From contig UEHQ01000008.1 of NCBI GenBank assembly GCA_900489925.1, positions 203,484-267,483 of the forward strand: a stretch of DNA of 64,000 bases, given 5' to 3'. The position numbers and the translations under genes were made by a program. The stretch comes from Hyphomicrobiales bacterium. Lineage in GTDB: Bacteria; Pseudomonadota; Alphaproteobacteria; Rhizobiales; Rhizobiaceae. The notes under the pieces are model-generated. The model worked only from the letters and a program-made list of their open reading frames with translations. It had not been told where the DNA came from and did no database searches. Below, in pieces: positions 53,170 to 63,645 of the stretch; the first letter of the stretch is position 1, and each line of letters begins with the position of its first letter.

Positions 53170-54195
53170 TCAGTTCGAGAGTTCAGGCTCAGGAAATTTC
53201 CACTTCCCGTCACTCAACTCGGGCCGCGGGCGGTAGAGCCGAACCGTGTAATTCCAGTCCTTCATAATTGGGATGCAATTCGGCGTGGAGGAATTGCATT
53301 CCCCGAACTGCACAACGACGGTTCCGTCGCTTTCCGGCTTTGCTGTGAGGTTATTGATAGAGTACGAGTTCAGATCATTCTTCTCGAAATAACCTTTCCC
53401 GTTGTAAACGCTAATCGACCAAAAGCCGTCCACGGGTACGTCTTTTACTCTGATTTTCTCAATTTTTGTGCCGCTTTCATCCTTGGGGCTCGCCGTAAGA
53501 TACACGGCTGCGGATTTCGGGTTCCCGCCCCAGCCGATAGCTGCTCCAATCAGATGCCGGACAGGATCAGTCTCCTCTCTGGTACCAAACATCTTGTCAG
53601 AGTCCTGCAAGGTGGAGCCGAGAGCCTTCAGCGCATCGCGCACCTTGGCCTGAGATACCGGGTCCCAATTCGGCACCTCGAACTTACCGAGCGATGGCTG
53701 CTGGACCTGTATACGGTCTTGCAGAGAATGCACTTCGTTAATGTCAGTTTCGCTCTGAGGATCGACCAAAGTGCGGATAATGACGACGATATAGCGAGTT
53801 CCTATCGCCTCTCTGGAATAAGTCTTTGTGCCCGGCGCGTAAGATATATCGTGCGTGTAATGATCTTCGTCGATGACCTGAGCCATCATATAGCGCTTGC
53901 CAGCATCGGGAAGCGTGATCGCTACCGGACCGGCATCGAGATCGAAGACGCCAATGGAGTAAAGCGTATCGCGGTTCATGCGCACAATCTTCTGGTCGTC
54001 TATGGATGGTGGCGTCCGAGCGTGCGTGAACTTTCCAAAACTATCTTCCTTCACATAAGCCGCCATCGTTACGTCGGTCTCTGCCCGGGAAAAGTTATCA
54101 ACGGAAACCGGCGGCTTGTCTTGGGCAAAGCCAGCACCGGCATCGAGCACCATCGTCATGAAAAACGCGAACGAAGCCACCTTAACAATATTCAT
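53170..54195 (-). CDS. DUF1254/DUF1214 secreted protein
   Basis: A 341-aa protein. The signal peptide MNIVKVASFAFFMTMVLDAGAGFA precedes a DUF1254-like domain (VRMNRDTLYSIGVFDLDAGPVAITLPDAGKRYMMAQVIDEDHYTHDI), followed by a DUF1214-like end (VPVDGFWSISVYNGKGYFEKNDLNSYSINNLT...WNYTVRLYRPRPELSDGKWKFPEPE). These proteins are periplasmic and of unknown function. Start and signal are clear. Confidence 0.85.
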   Translation of the reverse strand: MNIVKVASFAFFMTMVLDAGAGFAQDKPPVSVDNFSRAETDVTMAAYVKEDSFGKFTHARTPPSIDDQKIVRMNRDTLYSIGVFDLDAGPVAITLPDAGKRYMMAQVIDEDHYTHDISYAPGTKTYSREAIGTRYIVVIIRTLVDPQSETDINEVHSLQDRIQVQQPSLGKFEVPNWDPVSQAKVRDALKALGSTLQDSDKMFGTREETDPVRHLIGAAIGWGGNPKSAAVYLTASPKDESGTKIEKIRVKDVPVDGFWSISVYNGKGYFEKNDLNSYSINNLTAKPESDGTVVVQFGECNSSTPNCIPIMKDWNYTVRLYRPRPELSDGKWKFPEPELSN

Positions 54196-54390
54196 AAAAC
54201 CGCCCTCCAGATTGCTTCGGGCAGGTTAAGGCGAGAATCGGGCAACGCAAGTGCTTTTGGTTGTAGGCGGCTCGGAAGTTTCGCCGCGGTTACACCCCTA
54301 CAGAGGGCGGTGGGGTATCCCCACCGTCTGCTTTGCGCCAACACCGGACATTAACGTCTTTGAGAAAGTATAGTCGCAACCAAAGCCCGC

Positions 54391-54723
54391 ATGCGCATTT
54401 TCTTGGGGACTTATGCCACGATGCCAGAAGGTAACACAATTCAAAAGATCGCTGCGAAAGCACCAACCCTTGTCGTGATAGCTATGCTATTGGGGCTCAT
54501 TCCTAGCGTCCTGATGGCATTAGAATCGAAGGGATTTCCAGCTGGTCTAACCGTTCTCTTGCTTACCTTGGCGCTCTGCGCACTTGGGTTTGCGTCCGGA
54601 AGATTTCGCTTATTCTGGTGTTGCTGGGGTGTTGCGTCAGTTGCTTTTTTCCTTCTGTTCGGAATGGCGACTCCGGTCGGGATGGCGCTAGTCCTGCCTA
54701 TGCTCTTATCGAATTGGCTTTGA
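54391..54723 (+). CDS. Small membrane protein with three hydrophobic segments
   Basis: 110 aa from the ATG at 54391 (100 aa if MPEGNTIQK at 54421 is used). Hydrophobic stretches LVVIAMLLGLIPSVLMAL, LTVLLLTLALCALGFA and VASVAFFLLFGMATPVGMALVLPMLL suggest three transmembrane helices. Convergent with dnaE2, 40 bp away. No family is recognised. Confidence 0.5.
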   Translation: MRIFLGTYATMPEGNTIQKIAAKAPTLVVIAMLLGLIPSVLMALESKGFPAGLTVLLLTLALCALGFASGRFRLFWCCWGVASVAFFLLFGMATPVGMALVLPMLLSNWL

Positions 54724-54762
54724 CCTCTCGTGCGTCTCGTCCGCAATGGGCCGAAAACGGAC

Positions 54763-57700
54763 CTAGTGAAAATATCGGCTTTTGATCTTCAGCGTGTCGA
54801 TGTGCAAATCGGGGATGAAGATATCCCGCGGCTTGATCGGATCGCGGCTATCCTGACCGCCCGGATTTCCGTAGGCGAACTCATCACCCCGCCCGGTCGG
54901 CAGCACGAAGCCCATATCGCGATCGGCAAGGCTGGATAGATCGCTAGTCAGATCAAACAGTTGTTGGGCCACCAGGTGCACGACCTCCCCTTCCCGTTGA
55001 ATTCGACCGTTGATCGCCATCATCGATGCCCCAAGCACGACTTGCCGCCGCCGCTCGAACAACGATGGCCAGACGACAACATTGGCAGGACCGCTCTCGT
55101 CTTCGATCGTTATGAACATGACGCCCTTGGCGCTGCCAGGCTTTTGTCGGACCAACACCAGTCCTGCCGCCATAACCCAGCGGCCGTCACGAGCATTCAT
55201 TGCTTCGGCACAGGTCACGATCCGGCGCTCGGTCAGATCCTTGCGCAGGAAAGCGATCGGGTGCTCGCGCAGCGTCAGCCCGACATGACCGTAGTCCTCG
55301 ACCACATTGTGCCCTTCGGTCATCTGCCGGAGCTCGACCATCGGTTCCTGCTGCTCCGCTACGGCCTGATCTTCGCGTGCTGCTGCAGCAGCAAACAACG
55401 GCAATGGTTCGTCCCGAAGCGCCTTGATTGCCCAAAGCGCATCACGCCGTTGCAAGCCCAACGAAGGTCTGAATGCATCGGCCTCGGCCAATTCGACCAG
55501 CGAATCCGCAGGCACATTCGATCGCCGCCAGACATCATCGACGGATTCGAAAGCCCGGTTCATGCGAGCCGTAACGATCCGGGCGACGCTGGCGTTGGGC
55601 AATCCCTTGATGAGCCGCATCCCAAGCCGAACCGCATGTCGGTCGGTATCGCCAATCTGCTCCAGAGTGCAGTCCCATCGGGACCGATTGATGCAAATCG
55701 GCCGGATCTCCACGCCGTGGTTCCTGGCATCGCCAACGATCTGTGCGGGGGCGTAGAAACCCATCGGTTGGCTATTCACCAGGGCGGCACAGAAGACTTC
55801 GGGATAGTGGCACTTAATCCAGTTTGAGGCGTAGGCGATGAGCGCGAACGAGGCGGCGTGGCTTTCCGGGAAGCCATAGCTGCCGAATCCCTCGAGTTGC
55901 GAGAATGTCTTTTCGGCGAATTCTGGGCTGTATCCGTTGCGAACCATGCCATCGACTAGCTTCGTTTTGAACTTCGAGACGCCCCCCGAAAATTTGAACG
56001 TGGCCATGGATTTGCGCAGTTGATCAGCCTCGCCTCCCGTGAACCCTGCACAGACCATGGCCACCTTCATCGCGGATTCCTGAAAGAGTGGCACTCCAAG
56101 TGTCTTGCCGAGGACAGCTTCCAGCTCCGGCGTGGGATACACGGGATCTTCCTTTCCCTCTCGGCGGCGAAGGTAGGGATGTACCATGTCGCCCTGGATG
56201 GGGCCGGGCCGGACAATCGCAACTTGAATGACGAGGTCGTAGAAAGTGCGGGGCTTCAGACGTGGAAGCATTGCCATCTGCGCCCGGCTTTCGATCTGAA
56301 ATGTACCCAGAGTGTCGGCCTTTCGGATCATCGCATATGTCGCAGGGTCCTCTTGCGGGATGCGCGCAAGATCAAGGTCGACATCCTTGTGCTGCTTGAG
56401 TAGCTCGAAGGACTTCGCCATGCACGTCAGCATCCCGATCGCAAGCACGTCGACTTTCATCATCTTCAGTGCTTCAACGTCATCCTTGTCCCACTCGATC
56501 ACCTGACGATCGGCCATGGTCGCGGGCTCGATCGGCACGAGATCGTCGAGACGGTCGTGGGTCAGCACGAACCCGCCTGGGTGTTGGCCGAGATGACGCG
56601 GCGCACCCATCAGCTGCTGGGCAAGTTTCAACGTCAGTGCCAATCGCCGATCGTTTGGATTCAGACCTCGCGTCTCAAGTCTCTGATCGGTGACTAGTTC
56701 TTCCGACCAGTGCCACATTCCCGACGACAGTGCTTTGATCACGTCTTCGGGCAGCCCCAATGCCTTTCCGACATCCCGTATCGCCCCCTTCGCCCGGTAT
56801 CGGTTGACAGTCGCGCAGAGAGCCGACCTCTCTCTGCCGTAGGTCTTGTAGATCCACTGAATGACCTCCTCGCGGCGCTCATGCTCGAAGTCGACATCGA
56901 TGTCCGGTGGTTCATCGCGCTCCCGCGACACGAAGCGCTCGAACAACAGATCGTTGGTCTCGGGATCGATAGATGTAATCCCCAGGATGTAGCAGATTGC
57001 CGAGTTGGCGGCCGATCCCCTGCCCTGACAGATGATGCCCTGGCTGCGCGCGAAGCGGACGATGCTGAAGACCGTCAAAAAATAGGGGGCGTATTGCATC
57101 TCCTTGATCAGGTCGAGTTCATGGCGGATAGCCTTCACCACTTTCTGCGGCAAGCCTTCGGGATAGCGATGCGGGATGCATTCACGGACGTAATACTCAA
57201 GCGACTTTTGCGCATCCATGCCCTCGACAATCGCTTCCACGGGATACTGGTAGGTCAACTCTTGCAGGCTGAAGCGGCAGCGATTGACGATCTCCATCGT
57301 CCGCGCGAGCGCCTCCTGATATCGCGGGAACAACCTCTCCATTTCTTCCGGCGGCTTCAGAAAGCGGTCGGCATGTCGCTCCCGCTCAAACCCCACTTCG
57401 TCGATCGTGGTGTTGTGGCGGATGCAGGTCACGACGTCTTGGAGCTGTCGGCGGCCGGGTTCATGGAAGAGCACGTCGTTTGTGACGACCGTCCTCACCT
57501 TCGCCTTCGTCGCCATGTTCGAAATCTCATGAAGGCGCAACTGGTCGTTCGGACGCCGCCGCAGGCTGAGCGCGACATAGGCCCGGTCGCCGAAGATGTC
57601 GGCGATCTTCCGCAGTTGCACCGCGCAGGTATCATCGGCAAGATCGGGGACCAGAACACCGATCAGCCCGTCGGCATAAATCGCGACGTCGTCGAGCGTG

Positions 57701-58017
57701 AGGATGCAATTCGCCTTGCCGCCACGCTCCTTTCCGAGTGTCAGCAGGCGCGTGAGCCTAGAGTAGGCCGCGCGATCCGTTGGGTAGACCAGAAGGGACA
57801 TGCCGTCCTGGAGATCCACCCGACACCCGACCACGAGCCGCACGCCCGTCGCGCGCGATGCCTCCAGCGCCCTGACGACCCCAGCTAGACTATTACGGTC
57901 GACGACTCCGAGCGCCTCGATGCCCAACTCCTTGGCCGTAGCGAAAAGTTCGTCGGCGGACGATGCGCCCCGGAGGAAACTGAAGTGGGTCGTGACTTGG
58001 AGCTCCGCGTAGGTCAT
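54763..58017 (-). CDS. dnaE2: Error-prone DNA polymerase III alpha subunit DnaE2 (ImuC)
   Basis: A 1084-aa C-family polymerase. It has an N-terminal PHP domain ([44 protein letters not shown]), the catalytic aspartates in [18 protein letters not shown] near residue 390, the thumb and fingers regions, and a C-terminal OB-fold segment ([18 protein letters not shown]). With ImuA and ImuB it performs damage-induced mutagenic synthesis. The ATG at 58017 overlaps the imuB stop (ATGA); the 8 codons upstream are read-through of imuB. It is the last gene of an SOS-box-controlled operon. Confidence 0.92.
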   Translation of the reverse strand: MTYAELQVTTHFSFLRGASSADELFATAKELGIEALGVVDRNSLAGVVRALEASRATGVRLVVGCRVDLQDGMSLLVYPTDRAAYSRLTRLLTLGKERGGKANCILTLDDVAIYADGLIGVLVPDLADDTCAVQLRKIADIFGDRAYVALSLRRRPNDQLRLHEISNMATKAKVRTVVTNDVLFHEPGRRQLQDVVTCIRHNTTIDEVGFERERHADRFLKPPEEMERLFPRYQEALARTMEIVNRCRFSLQELTYQYPVEAIVEGMDAQKSLEYYVRECIPHRYPEGLPQKVVKAIRHELDLIKEMQYAPYFLTVFSIVRFARSQGIICQGRGSAANSAICYILGITSIDPETNDLLFERFVSRERDEPPDIDVDFEHERREEVIQWIYKTYGRERSALCATVNRYRAKGAIRDVGKALGLPEDVIKALSSGMWHWSEELVTDQRLETRGLNPNDRRLALTLKLAQQLMGAPRHLGQHPGGFVLTHDRLDDLVPIEPATMADRQVIEWDKDDVEALKMMKVDVLAIGMLTCMAKSFELLKQHKDVDLDLARIPQEDPATYAMIRKADTLGTFQIESRAQMAMLPRLKPRTFYDLVIQVAIVRPGPIQGDMVHPYLRRREGKEDPVYPTPELEAVLGKTLGVPLFQESAMKVAMVCAGFTGGEADQLRKSMATFKFSGGVSKFKTKLVDGMVRNGYSPEFAEKTFSQLEGFGSYGFPESHAASFALIAYASNWIKCHYPEVFCAALVNSQPMGFYAPAQIVGDARNHGVEIRPICINRSRWDCTLEQIGDTDRHAVRLGMRLIKGLPNASVARIVTARMNRAFESVDDVWRRSNVPADSLVELAEADAFRPSLGLQRRDALWAIKALRDEPLPLFAAAAAREDQAVAEQQEPMVELRQMTEGHNVVEDYGHVGLTLREHPIAFLRKDLTERRIVTCAEAMNARDGRWVMAAGLVLVRQKPGSAKGVMFITIEDESGPANVVVWPSLFERRRQVVLGASMMAINGRIQREGEVVHLVAQQLFDLTSDLSSLADRDMGFVLPTGRGDEFAYGNPGGQDSRDPIKPRDIFIPDLHIDTLKIKSRYFH

Positions 58018-59525
58018 GCGAATATTCCATGGACGAACCAACGATGCGATCCGGTTTCAGGATCGACGCCATCGCCTTGCCGGAAGATCCACAGTCTCTC
58101 ACCGCCCTCGCCCTCGATGACGAAATAATCACGCACCGCTTCAAGTTCGGCATCGCGGCGCCACCACTCACCAAAGACACGTTCGGGACCGTCGGCGCAT
58201 TTGACCTTCATTCGCCGACCACGCCAGACGATGCTCGCTGGCGGGTAGTCGGGCATCAGTGCGATGGCATCGATACGATCCGGTCGGGCCAGTAATCTCA
58301 CGGGTCGAGGCCAGTGGTGCACCCAGGTTTCTTCGGCAACCGCCGTGGCGGCCGCGATCCGCTGGACACTGCGCTCGGGCACATCGGACGGCACCGGGGC
58401 GATCCGGTAGACCCGTTGTCCGCGGTTCCCAAACACGTCGATGAGTGGCGAGACATCCGTCACTTCATCCTCGATCAGTGTAGAAGCGGTCTGGACCTCG
58501 TCGAGCGGCTCGGTCATCACGGCTGCCAAGGTCAGCTTTTCGATGCCGAAGCCGGGTTCGATCTTCTCGGTGCGATCTCGGAACAGCTTTGTCAGCCATG
58601 CGACATCACGCGCTGGCTTGGCCGTTCCCGCACGGATCGCCTGCCGGGTACCATCGACCTTCTCGATGAATAGGTCTGTCCGCCGCACGCCTAGGCCTTT
58701 GCGCTGCAACTCAGTCACCAGCTCCTTGACCAGTCGGCCGACATACTTGTCGATCGTCTCGGCACCGCCGATAGGTTCTGCGAATGCCCGGCTGACTTCG
58801 ATGAGGTCTGGTGTCCGGACCGGATCGATGGGTTCCGCCATCCGGCCGAACATCTGGTCGAGCCTACGGCCCAGCTCCGGGCCGAAGCGCAGAGCTAGAG
58901 GCGCCCGCGGCTTCGCCGATAACTCGCCGATCGTCTTGAAGCCGAGCGTGTGGAGATCGCCGACGATCTTTGGGGGAAGCCGAAGAAGGGATAGCGGCAG
59001 GCCTTCAACAGCGCGAACCGTCTCCCCAACGGGCACAATGACGGTTTCTCGTTGGATGGCTCGGGCGCACGCGTGGGCAGCACCCCACGTGTCGGCGATG
59101 GCGACGCGGGCGGAGAGCTTCTTCGCACGGAAACGGTTGGCGATTCCCGTCAGCATCGGCAGCTCGCCGCCTTGCAGATGATCCGCCCCTTCAGTGTCCA
59201 AGACGATGCCGTCCGGCGCATCGACGGCGACTATCGGCGAATAGTGGCCGAGCGCCCAAACAGTTATCCTCTCGAGCGCCGCGGCGTCCGCTGCAGGATC
59301 GGCATCGACGAGCCTCAGACCTTGGAAGATGGCTTGCGCTTTCGCCGCGGGCATTCCGAGACGGACGCCGGATTTCCTGGCAGCTGCATCGGCTGCCGAC
59401 ACCCAGCGCTTCGATCCGCTGCGAGCGATAATCGCGATGGCCTGTTCAACGGGAATAGACGGATCGGCCCGTCTGATCCTGTCCGTCTGCAGATCCGGTA
59501 GATAGATCGAGACGACCCTTGGCAT
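58014..59525 (-). CDS. imuB: ImuB, catalytically inactive Y-family polymerase-like protein
   Basis: A 503-aa protein starting [19 protein letters not shown], where active Y-family enzymes have the acidic DMDAFYA motif; the acidic residues are absent here, as expected for ImuB. The palm-finger-like region carries [17 protein letters not shown], and the little-finger and C-terminal extension end [17 protein letters not shown]. ImuB is thought to bridge DnaE2, ImuA and the beta clamp. It overlaps imuA by about 80 bp, in a different frame, and dnaE2 by ATGA. Confidence 0.9.
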   Translation of the reverse strand: MPRVVSIYLPDLQTDRIRRADPSIPVEQAIAIIARSGSKRWVSAADAAARKSGVRLGMPAAKAQAIFQGLRLVDADPAADAAALERITVWALGHYSPIVAVDAPDGIVLDTEGADHLQGGELPMLTGIANRFRAKKLSARVAIADTWGAAHACARAIQRETVIVPVGETVRAVEGLPLSLLRLPPKIVGDLHTLGFKTIGELSAKPRAPLALRFGPELGRRLDQMFGRMAEPIDPVRTPDLIEVSRAFAEPIGGAETIDKYVGRLVKELVTELQRKGLGVRRTDLFIEKVDGTRQAIRAGTAKPARDVAWLTKLFRDRTEKIEPGFGIEKLTLAAVMTEPLDEVQTASTLIEDEVTDVSPLIDVFGNRGQRVYRIAPVPSDVPERSVQRIAAATAVAEETWVHHWPRPVRLLARPDRIDAIALMPDYPPASIVWRGRRMKVKCADGPERVFGEWWRRDAELEAVRDYFVIEGEGGERLWIFRQGDGVDPETGSHRWFVHGIFA

Positions 59526-60201
59526 CACACGCTCCAACGATAAACTCTGCGCACTCGCCCGCTTTCACCCGTATCAACTCCAGCAACCATCTGGCCCGGC
59601 CGACACCTGGAACCGGAAGCGGTTCGCTCGGCAACACACTGACCCGCCACCGGGTAGTCGCCGCTGTCGGCTGGCCGTAGTCACTTGCTTCCGTCTGGCG
59701 ACGCCATCGTCGAACTGCCAGCCCTATGGTTCCGGTTTTTTCTGCAGCAAGCTGAAGGCGCCGGGACGTCGTCATAGGCAGTCGGACCAACTCGCCGATG
59801 ACTGCACCAAGCCCCCCATAGGCCAAGGCCTCTTCCATCGACGCGAGCACGTCCTCCTCCTTGTCGCTTTCGACGAAGATCACCCGTTTGGGGTGAAGGC
59901 CTGCTTGGGCGAGTGCTGGGAAGAACAGGTCGGGTCGCGTTAGACACCAGACGACCTGCCCTTTTGTCTGCGCAGCGATTCCGGCCACCATAAGCGCAGC
60001 CGCCGCTCCGTCGACGGTCCCTGCTCCACCGCCCGCGAACTCATGCAGAGCACCGAAGGCAAGCCCACCGCCCGGTAGTCGATCGTCTATCTCAGGAATG
60101 CCGAAAGGCAGCACCTGCTTCTTACGCGCTGCCGTTCCTTCAAGATGCTGGATGCGCTCGCGCAGCTCCGAGATCACAAGATTTGTGGCACCCTGCGCCA
60201 T
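59446..60201 (-). CDS. imuA: ImuA, RecA/SulA-like mutasome protein
   Basis: A 251-aa protein with a RecA-like N-terminal region (VLPFGIPEIDDRLPGGGLAFGALHEFAG, VVWCLTRPDLFFPALAQAGLHPKRVIFVE) and a Glu/Arg-rich tail. The ATG at 60201 (MAQGATN) was preferred over one at 60216. It is the first gene of imuA-imuB-dnaE2, about 48 bp downstream of a perfect SOS box. In Caulobacter and mycobacteria the equivalent cassette supports induced mutagenesis. Confidence 0.9.
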   Translation of the reverse strand: MAQGATNLVISELRERIQHLEGTAARKKQVLPFGIPEIDDRLPGGGLAFGALHEFAGGGAGTVDGAAAALMVAGIAAQTKGQVVWCLTRPDLFFPALAQAGLHPKRVIFVESDKEEDVLASMEEALAYGGLGAVIGELVRLPMTTSRRLQLAAEKTGTIGLAVRRWRRQTEASDYGQPTAATTRWRVSVLPSEPLPVPGVGRARWLLELIRVKAGECAEFIVGACDAKGRLDLSTGSADGQDQTGRSVYSR

Positions 60202-60248
60202 CGCGACCTCTGTCAAACCGGGTTTCCATTTCGCTCAAAAGCGTGTAT

Positions 60249-60263
60249 GTTCCCTTTTTGTTC
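60249..60263. promoter_or_regulatory. SOS (LexA) box shared by two divergent operons
   Basis: GTTCCCTTTTTGTTC is an exact GTTC-N7-GTTC, the alphaproteobacterial LexA operator. It lies 47 bp before imuA (minus strand) and about 120 bp before the plus-strand operon starting at 60386. It can plausibly repress both. Confidence 0.9.
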
Positions 60264-60385
60264 CTTATTGAGGTTTGAGTCAATCGTGATGTTCTGGTCG
60301 AAATCCGCCATCCAATGACCGTCCACAGCGGCTCTGCGCGTGATCGGGAAACGAATTCAAAGAGCTAACGAGCGTCCGTCCACAG

Positions 60386-60655
60386 ATGAAGGCAATCGAG
60401 AAAATAAGAAAAAATTCCTCTGATGAGGACGTCACTCTTCGACAGGTACGCGGTCAGGTTCTGCTTGTCGCCTGTCGGGCGTGCGACCGCAGTGAAAATC
60501 TTGACCGCAAGGCAGTGGTGAAGCGCCATGGAGCATCGATCCCGATGCGGATACTGCGGCGTTGGATGGGATTGGGATGCGACCGGATGAATACAGCAGA
60601 CGGCATCGACCGATGCCAACTGACCATCTCTGCGAAACCCGACAAGGAGGATTGA
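60386..60655 (+). CDS. Small zinc-ribbon-like protein at the head of the yedK-dinB operon
   Basis: An 89-aa protein. A VACRACDRSENLDRKAVVKRHGASIPMRILRRWMGLGCDRM segment gives C-x2-C plus a later Cys, a pattern I recognise from short rhizobial zinc-ribbon proteins. The start at 60386 has no clear ribosome site, so initiation may be further in. Its stop is 2 bp before the next ATG. SOS control is inferred from position near the LexA box. Confidence 0.55.
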   Translation: MKAIEKIRKNSSDEDVTLRQVRGQVLLVACRACDRSENLDRKAVVKRHGASIPMRILRRWMGLGCDRMNTADGIDRCQLTISAKPDKED

Positions 60656-60657
60656 GC

Positions 60658-60984
60658 ATGATCGACAATGTCGTTTCATTCGAAGACCGTCGTCTCGCCA
60701 AGTTGGACGGCACACTGTTTAGCCGCAGCGATGAAGAAGTCATGATCGCGAGCATCATCGCGAGCCTGGAAGCGCGAAATAAGGAGCGCGATACGGTTCG
60801 CGACTATATCGAGCGGATGGAGACCGGAGAGATCATGCTGCATCCCGACGACGGCGGTGCCCCCTCGCCGCTACCGCTGGCTCAACTTCTCGACCTCCTG
60901 TCCGGATACGACCACATGCTTTCCTCCGAGATCGGCAGGCTTGAAGTCGAGAAGGAAAGCCTTCACGGTCCCGATCAGGATTGA
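60658..60984 (+). CDS. Hypothetical protein in the yedK-dinB operon
   Basis: A 108-aa acidic helical protein from the ATG at 60658, with AGGAGG 7 nt upstream (MIDNVVSFEDRRLAKLDGTLFSRSDEEVMIASI). It is followed after 13 bp by yedK and preceded by the zinc-ribbon ORF, so it is part of the damage-response operon. No family is recognised. Confidence 0.65.
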   Translation: MIDNVVSFEDRRLAKLDGTLFSRSDEEVMIASIIASLEARNKERDTVRDYIERMETGEIMLHPDDGGAPSPLPLAQLLDLLSGYDHMLSSEIGRLEVEKESLHGPDQD

Positions 60985-60997
60985 GGAGAGGTCATTC

Positions 60998-61726
60998 ATG
61001 TGCAACGCCTATAATGTCACGACGAACCAGCAGGCCATCCGGTCGTTCGTGTCGATCACCCACGACTTGATCGGCAATATGGAGCCGTCGATTGATGTGT
61101 TTCCCGACCGCTTAGCCCCCATCGTCCGCAATAACGAGGACCGCCGCGAATTAGCAATGGTGCGCTGGGGGATGCCGTCGTCTGGCAGGGCTCTGTTCGA
61201 TGCCACCAGCAAGCGGGCGGACAAGCTGAGAGCCAAGGGCAAGGAATTCGACTTCAACGAACTGCTGAAGATGGAGCCAGACGGCGGCACCACCAATATC
61301 CGCAACACCTCCAGCCAACACTGGAAACGATGGCTGGGCGTTCCCAACCGTTGTGTCGTGCCCCTCACCCGGTTCGCCGAACCCGATCCCGCCAGCAAGG
61401 TCGAAGGCGGTCGCACGCCGAACGCATGGTTCACCAGCACGGGCGATGATCCGCTGATGTTCTTTGCCGGACTGTGGGTCAGGGATTGGACCAGCGTGCG
61501 CAAGGTCAAGGATGGCCTAGTTACCATCGATCTCTTCGCGTTTCTCACGACTGAGCCCAACGGTGTCGTCGCACCAATCCATCAGAAGGCGATGCCCGTA
61601 ATCCTGACGAAGAAGGACGAGGTCGAGACCTGGTTTACCGCTCCCTGGGAAGAAGCCAAGGCACTGCAGCGCCCGCTGCCGGACGACTTGCTCAGGATCG
61701 AACCCGTGATGGATGCCGTCGCATGA
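60998..61726 (+). CDS. yedK: SOS-response-associated peptidase / abasic-site shield (YedK/HMCES family)
   Basis: A 242-aa SRAP-domain protein. Cys2 of MCNAYN is the residue that forms the thiazolidine link to abasic sites after Met removal. Further conserved residues are Asn in TNIRNT, Glu in VVPLTRFAEPD and His in PIHQKAMPVIL, so the active set looks complete. The C-terminal AMPVILTKKDEVETWFTAPWEEA is typical. It overlaps dinB by 14 nt. GAGGAGAGG precedes the ATG. It protects single-stranded abasic DNA during damage. Confidence 0.9.
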   Translation: MCNAYNVTTNQQAIRSFVSITHDLIGNMEPSIDVFPDRLAPIVRNNEDRRELAMVRWGMPSSGRALFDATSKRADKLRAKGKEFDFNELLKMEPDGGTTNIRNTSSQHWKRWLGVPNRCVVPLTRFAEPDPASKVEGGRTPNAWFTSTGDDPLMFFAGLWVRDWTSVRKVKDGLVTIDLFAFLTTEPNGVVAPIHQKAMPVILTKKDEVETWFTAPWEEAKALQRPLPDDLLRIEPVMDAVA

Positions 61727-62840
61727 TGTGGACGCGCCCTTGACCGCTGAACCTGACAACGCGACGCTTGGCCGAGTGCGCAAGATCATCCATGTCGATA
61801 TGGATGCCTTCTATGCGTCGGTTGAGCAGCGAGACAATCCGAACCTGCGCGGCAAGCCCGTGGCGGTCGGCGGATCGGAGGCGCGCGGCGTCGTCGCGGC
61901 AGCCAGCTATGAGGCGCGGACTTATGGTGTCCATTCAGCGATGCCGTCGGTCACAGCCAAGCGGAAGTGCCCCGACCTCATCTTCGTCAAGCCGCGGTTC
62001 GACGTCTATAAGGCCGTCTCTGCCCAGATCCGCGAGATCTTCGCCGATTACACTCCGCTGATCGAGCCATTGTCCTTGGATGAAGCCTACCTCGATGTGA
62101 CGGAAAATCTCAAAGGAATGGAGATTGCCACAGAGATCGCGCTTGAGATCCGCGCTCGGATCAAGGACGCCACCGGGCTGAACGCATCCGCCGGGATCAG
62201 CTACAACAAGTTCCTCGCCAAGATGGCCAGCGATCTCAACAAGCCCAACGGTCAGGCAGTCCTCACCCCGAAGGTCGGCTCGCGCTTCGTCGAAACACTT
62301 CCGATCAAGAAATTCCACGGCGTCGGTCCGGCCACAGCCGAGAAGATGCATCGCCTTGGCATTCAGAATGGCGCCGATCTCAGGGAAAAGGACCTGCCCT
62401 TCTTGGTCGAGCACTTCGGGAAATCGGGGCCGTATTTCTACGGTATCGCACGCGGCATCGATGAGCGTCGCGTGAAACCGGACAGGGTTCGCAAATCCGT
62501 GGGCGCCGAGGACACCTTCGCACAGGACATCCATTCCTATGACCCGGCGCTCGAAGGCGTGCGGCCGCTGATTGCCAAGGTCTGGCGATATTGCGAGACC
62601 AATGCAATCCGGGCGAAAACCGTTACGTTGAAGGTGAAATACGCCGACTTCAACCAGATCACTCGCGCGAGGACGAGCGAGCGCCCATATGCATCGGCAG
62701 ACGAAATCGAGGACGCTATCTGTGTGCTTCTCAAGCCAGTCTTCCCGCCGTCGAAGGGCATTCGGTTACTGGGCGTTACGCTGTCATCACTCGAGAAGGA
62801 CGACCACCTCCAGGCCCAGCAATTGCAGCTGACGCTCTAG
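61713..62840 (+). CDS. dinB: DNA polymerase IV (Y family)
   Basis: A 375-aa lesion-bypass polymerase. Catalytic acidic motifs are IIHVDMDAFYASVEQRDNP near residue 28 and PLSLDEAYLDVTENLKG near residue 127; the thumb (FHGVGPATAEKMHRLGI) and little finger (RKSVGAEDTF...IRAKTVTLKVKYADF) follow. A clamp-binding-like tail ends AQQLQLTL. The start was set at the ATG at 61713, overlapping yedK. Together with imuABC it gives this locus two translesion systems. Confidence 0.93.
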   Translation: MPSHDVDAPLTAEPDNATLGRVRKIIHVDMDAFYASVEQRDNPNLRGKPVAVGGSEARGVVAAASYEARTYGVHSAMPSVTAKRKCPDLIFVKPRFDVYKAVSAQIREIFADYTPLIEPLSLDEAYLDVTENLKGMEIATEIALEIRARIKDATGLNASAGISYNKFLAKMASDLNKPNGQAVLTPKVGSRFVETLPIKKFHGVGPATAEKMHRLGIQNGADLREKDLPFLVEHFGKSGPYFYGIARGIDERRVKPDRVRKSVGAEDTFAQDIHSYDPALEGVRPLIAKVWRYCETNAIRAKTVTLKVKYADFNQITRARTSERPYASADEIEDAICVLLKPVFPPSKGIRLLGVTLSSLEKDDHLQAQQLQLTL

Positions 62841-62885
62841 TGCGCTGTCGCCCTACTCAGTATCGACCATCTTCGTACACACGCG

Positions 62886-63250
62886 TTAAGCGGGGAGCGA
62901 CTTCAACCTCACGCCCGGCGAGACGAGAGCGGCCAATTCCGGAACCGCGCGTGGTACAATCAACATCTCGGCGATCCGGATATCCATGCCAACCGCGTTT
63001 CCGTTCCCGATGCCACTCGCCGCCACGAGACGTCCAACGGCGTCGAGGTGAAACACGATGAACGCGTTGCCATCAAGGCCCCGCGCGATAACCGCACTCT
63101 CTGATGCCGGCCCCGTTATCTGCAGGGTGAGATCATTTTGATCCGACCAGAACCATGGCACATCGACGAACGGTAGAGCTTCGCCCAGGAGATTGGCCGA
63201 GGCATGCGCCCCCTGATCCTGCGCGCTGCCAGGACTCAACGCGGATGCTG
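62886..63250 (-). pseudogene. C-terminal fragment of a ferredoxin/rubredoxin reductase
   Basis: The frame encodes the reductase C-terminal domain (ALPFVDVPWFWSDQNDLTLQITGPASESAVIARGLDGNAFIVFHLDAVGRLVAASGIGNG...EMLIVPRAVPELAALVSPGVRLKSL). The FAD/NAD domains are missing: upstream the frame turns into unrelated sequence and then a scrap of the trypsin/SPOR gene. It is a truncated relic of a flavin reductase of the type that feeds ring-hydroxylating dioxygenases. Confidence 0.75.
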
Positions 63251-63326
63251 TTGCCGCCGTAAACGGCCGAAGGAAAAGGAGCAGCAGTTGCAAGCGGCGA
63301 AGATATCTGGATCGGAGGTCATGTCC

Positions 63327-63388
63327 CCGGAAGGATCTCACCTGCACAAAGCGTCCGCCGCCAGCAGGTTCTTCGAACTGGCCCACCC
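63327..63388 (-). repeat. Scrap of the trypsin/SPOR protease gene
   Basis: 62 bp, nearly identical to 39519-39580 in the intact protease gene (CCGGAAGGATCTCACCTGCA, GGTTCTTCGAACTGGC), with about five differences. It encodes FEEPAGGGRFVQVRSFR, against FEEPAGDGRFVQVRSFR in the full gene. It marks the break point in front of the reductase fragment. Confidence 0.8.
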
Positions 63389-63645
63389 GACCATGATCCG
63401 GTGCGCGCAATCTCGATGAGCTTGCGTCTGGCATGGACCCCACAATATGCAAGCCTGATGATGTCAGGTCCAAAGCGATCTGAAGCAATCAGCCAGTTAT
63501 ACACGGTGTAGCCGTGTACCTACAGATTGCTCGTGAACCCTTGCAATCCTCTCGGCATGGCTGTGCCACCACAGAGCTAGTGGCGTATGAAGGACTGGCG
63601 TCCGCCGCAGCCATCGCTTATCTGTTTAAGGATCAAGCGGATCCT

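Noticed and set aside
60998..61726. YedK with a missing catalytic residue
   Set aside because: At first the NARxE-like block seemed altered (NIRNT), but the residues known to matter (Cys2, Asn, the Glu in RFAEP and the His in IHQK) are all present.
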